Assembly (NCBI GenBank): GCA_947498415.1
Contig: CANMKB010000004.1
Span: forward strand, 124,001-188,000
Source of the DNA: an uncultured Paracoccaceae bacterium
GTDB taxonomy: Bacteria > Pseudomonadota > Alphaproteobacteria > Rhodobacterales > Rhodobacteraceae
Direction of reading: 5' to 3'
DNA: 64,000 bases
This document shows, piece after piece, positions 61,721 through 64,000 of the stretch. The notes beneath the pieces were generated by a model. That model saw nothing but the letters and a program-made list of their open reading frames with translations. It ran no database searches and had not been told where the DNA came from. Within the stretch, counting starts at the first letter, position 1. Each line of letters opens with the position of its first letter. The translations under genes and the position numbers were made by a program.

Positions 61721-63304
61721 TTAGCGCTTACGTCTTTCGGAGATCACGCCAATTGCAAGCGATACACACATCAGCACAAGGACAATCGCAAAGGGGAAAC
61801 CCGTTGCAATCGCTGCGGCTTGCAGGGCGCCAAGACCACCTCCTAATAGGAGCACAATCGCAATTGCGCCCTCAAGGATGCACCAAAACACCCGTTGCGC
61901 CGTCGGCGCATCTGTTTTGCCACCTGCTGTGATCGTGTCGATCACCAACGAACCAGAATCTGACGAGGTCACAAAGAACACCACAACCAATATGATCCCA
62001 ATGAATGACAAGACTCCAGTGAGTGGAAAGCCTTCAAACATCGTGAACATTTTCAACTCAAGCGAAGCGTCTGACACAGCAGCGCCTGCGCCAGTCATCA
62101 CCTGATCCAAGGCCGCGCCACCGAACACAGACATCCAGATCGCGCCGACAATGGTGGGAATGATCAAGACACAGATGACAAATTCCCGAATGGTCCGCCC
62201 GCGTGAGATACGCGCGATAAACATACCCACAAAAGGTGACCAGCTGATCCACCAGGCCCAGTAGAACGACGTCCACCCTTGCATAAAGTTGGCATCCTCA
62301 CGTCCTGTAATGCCAGACAAGGCTGGCAGGTTTTTGGCATAGGCCCAAAGGTTGTCAAAAAAACCAGAGATGATTGCGAGCGTTGGTCCAACAATAGCGA
62401 CCAGTAAAAGCAATATTGCGGCCAGCACCATGTTAACCTCTGACAGCCGCTTCACGCCCTTATCCAATCCGGCAACAACCGAGACCAAAGCAAAGGCGGT
62501 GATCAATACAATTAAGAGTACCTTCATTCCATCGCTGACAGGAACATCAAAAAGGTAGTTCAGCCCTGCCAAGGCCTGTGAGGCCCCTAAACCGAGCGAC
62601 GTCGCCAGGCCAAAGATCGTTGCGAAAACAGCAAGCACATCAATCAGATGCCCAACTGGGCCCCATGTGGCATCCCCCAAAAGCGGATGGAACACCGATC
62701 TCATTGTAAGCGGTAGACCCCGGTTAAAACTAAAGAAGGCCAAGGCCAAACCCACAACTGCATACACGGCCCAAGGGTGAAGGCCCCAGTGGAATATGGT
62801 TGCGGCCATGGCGAGATCACGCGCGGCCTCGGGATTATCCAGCGCAGCGCCAAGGGGTGCCCAGTCGGTTCTTGCACCATTCTCGATGGCGGTTCCACCA
62901 ATCGAAGCACCGTAATGCGAGATCGGTTCTGCGACGCCCCAGAACACCAACCCGATGCCCATACCAGCCGCAAACAACATCGCAAACCATCCGCCATAGC
63001 CATAATCCGGTCGCGCATCTTCGCCCCCTAGACGTATTGATCCGTATGGTGAAATCACCAGCGCGATGGAAAACAAGACAAAGATATTGCCTGCTAACAG
63101 AAACACCCAGTCAAATCGGCTTGTAAGTGCTGGACGCAACCAGCCAAAAAAGCTTTCTGCTTGTTCCTGAAACACCAGTGAAAAAAACACAAAAGCCAAC
63201 ACTGTAATGCCTGATATGGCGAAAACAGGGTTGTGTATGTCCAATCCTAAGATCTGAACATTGTCTCGGCCGACCTTGTAGTCGGCCTTTGTTGTATCGG
63301 TCAT
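61721..63304 (-). CDS. BCCT-family betaine/choline/carnitine transporter
   Basis: A 527-residue polytopic protein with about 12 membrane segments. The FAAGMGIGLVFWGVAEP segment (near residue 113) and the tryptophan-rich FYWAWWISWSPFVGMFIARISRG (around 346-368) are the BCCT hallmarks. These carriers take up compatible solutes such as glycine betaine, choline or DMSP. Which substrate is moved cannot be read here. It is preceded by its own promoter gap and followed by a hairpin. Confidence 0.95.
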   Translation of the reverse strand: MTDTTKADYKVGRDNVQILGLDIHNPVFAISGITVLAFVFFSLVFQEQAESFFGWLRPALTSRFDWVFLLAGNIFVLFSIALVISPYGSIRLGGEDARPDYGYGGWFAMLFAAGMGIGLVFWGVAEPISHYGASIGGTAIENGARTDWAPLGAALDNPEAARDLAMAATIFHWGLHPWAVYAVVGLALAFFSFNRGLPLTMRSVFHPLLGDATWGPVGHLIDVLAVFATIFGLATSLGLGASQALAGLNYLFDVPVSDGMKVLLIVLITAFALVSVVAGLDKGVKRLSEVNMVLAAILLLLVAIVGPTLAIISGFFDNLWAYAKNLPALSGITGREDANFMQGWTSFYWAWWISWSPFVGMFIARISRGRTIREFVICVLIIPTIVGAIWMSVFGGAALDQVMTGAGAAVSDASLELKMFTMFEGFPLTGVLSFIGIILVVVFFVTSSDSGSLVIDTITAGGKTDAPTAQRVFWCILEGAIAIVLLLGGGLGALQAAAIATGFPFAIVLVLMCVSLAIGVISERRKR

Positions 63305-63435
63305 TATCTTCCTCCCTGAACTGCAGACAGTGTGGGAGGTACAAACGCTTTCAAGCGGCCAGAAATAGACCCTTCACGGGATATTCACGACATAATATGA
63401 CGCAAACAAAAACATTAATGACGCTTAATAGGTAT

Positions 63436-63681
63436 TTATTTGGATTTCCCTTCCAGAATATCCAATCGCGCCTTCAACGCTTCGTTCTCTTCGCGGGCCT
63501 TTTGGGCCATCGCACGCACCGCATCAAACTCTTCGCGTGTCACGAAATCGCGCTCTGACAGCCAACGGTCCATCCAAGATTTCAGCGCATTGTCGGCCTC
63601 ATCTTTGGCCCCCTGTGCGACACCCATCGCATTGGTCATCAGTTGAGAAACATCATCCATAAATTTGTTGCGGGTCTGCAT
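63436..63681 (-). CDS. ubiK: Ubiquinone-biosynthesis accessory factor UbiK
   Basis: An 81-residue coiled-coil protein: MTNAMGVAQGAKDEADNAL in the middle and a C-terminal VTREEFDAVRAMAQKAREENEALKARL (quoted as EEFDAVRAMAQKAREEN), the BMFP/YqiC pattern. UbiK binds UbiJ and lipids to help aerobic ubiquinone synthesis. It faces lgt, a neighbour seen in many alphaproteobacteria. Confidence 0.9.
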   Translation of the reverse strand: MQTRNKFMDDVSQLMTNAMGVAQGAKDEADNALKSWMDRWLSERDFVTREEFDAVRAMAQKAREENEALKARLDILEGKSK

Positions 63682-63798
63682 TTTTTGCTCTCCGAATTCA
63701 GAAGGGGCTGCGAAGCGTTACATTTGATCCCTATATGGGGATAAATGCAGCGCCCCACAAGGTTGACTTCAACCCGGAGCAAGAGGCAGAGAGACATT

Positions 63799-64000
63799 AT
63801 GCAGGCCTTAATTCCATTCCCCGATATTTCACCCGAATTGTTTTCCATTTCTTTGGGCTCGTTTGAGTTCGCGCTGCGTTGGTATGCCCTTGCCTATATC
63901 GCTGGCATCCTCATCGCTTGGCGCCTGTCGCTACATGCGCTCCGCACTGCCCGGCTTTGGGCAGGCGAGCGCCCGATCAGTGATACGCAAATCGAAGACT
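63799..64000 (+). CDS. lgt: Prolipoprotein diacylglyceryl transferase, N-terminal fragment
   Basis: The first 67 codons of Lgt; the gene runs off the right edge. [17 protein letters not shown] is followed by [20 protein letters not shown], the first conserved membrane segment with the RWY motif. Lgt attaches diacylglycerol to lipobox cysteines and so serves the many lipoproteins in this window, including the Tad TPR and OmpA-type proteins. It is divergent from ubiK with 117 bases between starts. Confidence 0.93.
   Translation, partial: MQALIPFPDISPELFSISLGSFEFALRWYALAYIAGILIAWRLSLHALRTARLWAGERPISDTQIED

Overview
The window reads as a contiguous chromosomal piece of a marine Rhodobacterales (Roseobacter-group) alphaproteobacterium of moderate GC. 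The basis is family-level resemblance of most proteins, a CIRCE-controlled groESL, a SAM-II riboswitch ahead of metZ, hflK-hflC-DUF2065, phosphatidylcholine synthase, a Flp/Tad pilus locus with the 'GAVTVDW' type of pilin, and a dispersed palindromic element that I recall as typical of this group. No prophage, insertion sequence, CRISPR array, rRNA or tRNA gene was recognised. Almost everything is single-copy core or soft-core chromosome.

Layout. 1-560: groES and the start of groEL under a perfect CIRCE operator. 0.6-5.6 kb: an XRE-type regulator divergent from a secreted beta-propeller protein, a DUF2161 nuclease-fold protein, family II pyrophosphatase, glyoxalase I and a HAD hydrolase. 5.6-8.7 kb: maoC-like hydratase, then ribF, a YcgN cysteine-cluster protein and threonine aldolase with interlocking stop/start codons. 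8.7-16.5 kb, mostly minus: trkH, an LprI-like protein, folE2, metZ with its riboswitch and terminator, a lipoprotein, yciB, a DMT transporter and ftsY. 16.5-26 kb: a fused NuoE-NuoF oxidoreductase subunit divergent from an AlkB-like monooxygenase, the decayed remnant of a histidine kinase, xseA, purD, bestrophin, a ferredoxin/FG-GAP pair and a peptidoglycan-binding lipoprotein. 26-35 kb: degP, an AT-rich orphan gene, DUF2065-hflC-hflK, gor-rpiA, sdaA and a lytic transglycosylase.

35.2-47.7 kb is the main accessory-type system: a Flp/Tad (tight adherence) pilus locus with two near-duplicate pilins, cpaB, the cpaC secretin, an OmpA-type lipoprotein where CpaD would be expected, cpaE, cpaF, tadB, tadC, two TPR lipoproteins, the prepilin peptidase and a terminal AAA ATPase with an N-terminal winged-helix-like region. 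Non-coding blocks recur in the same order upstream of flp1 and cpaE, and partly upstream of cpaB and flp2, suggesting shared regulation. TadE, TadF and TadG are not in the window.

47.7-64 kb is housekeeping: thioesterase, pcs, ogt, ileS, a truncated haemoglobin, ycjX-GNAT-ycjF, truA, a small possible HTH protein, tdk, DUF1992, a 2-hydroxyacid dehydrogenase, csaA, proC, a YbjN-type protein, a BCCT transporter, ubiK and the start of lgt. Two non-coding stretches stand out: a cluster of DnaA-box-like sequences at 61523-61647 and a nested inverted-repeat structure at 57565-57678. Intergenic gaps above 300 bases are 19477-19933 (kinase remnant), 27573-27915 (AT-rich, one inverted repeat), 35055-35415 (flp1 leader) and 57367-57740 (structured element).
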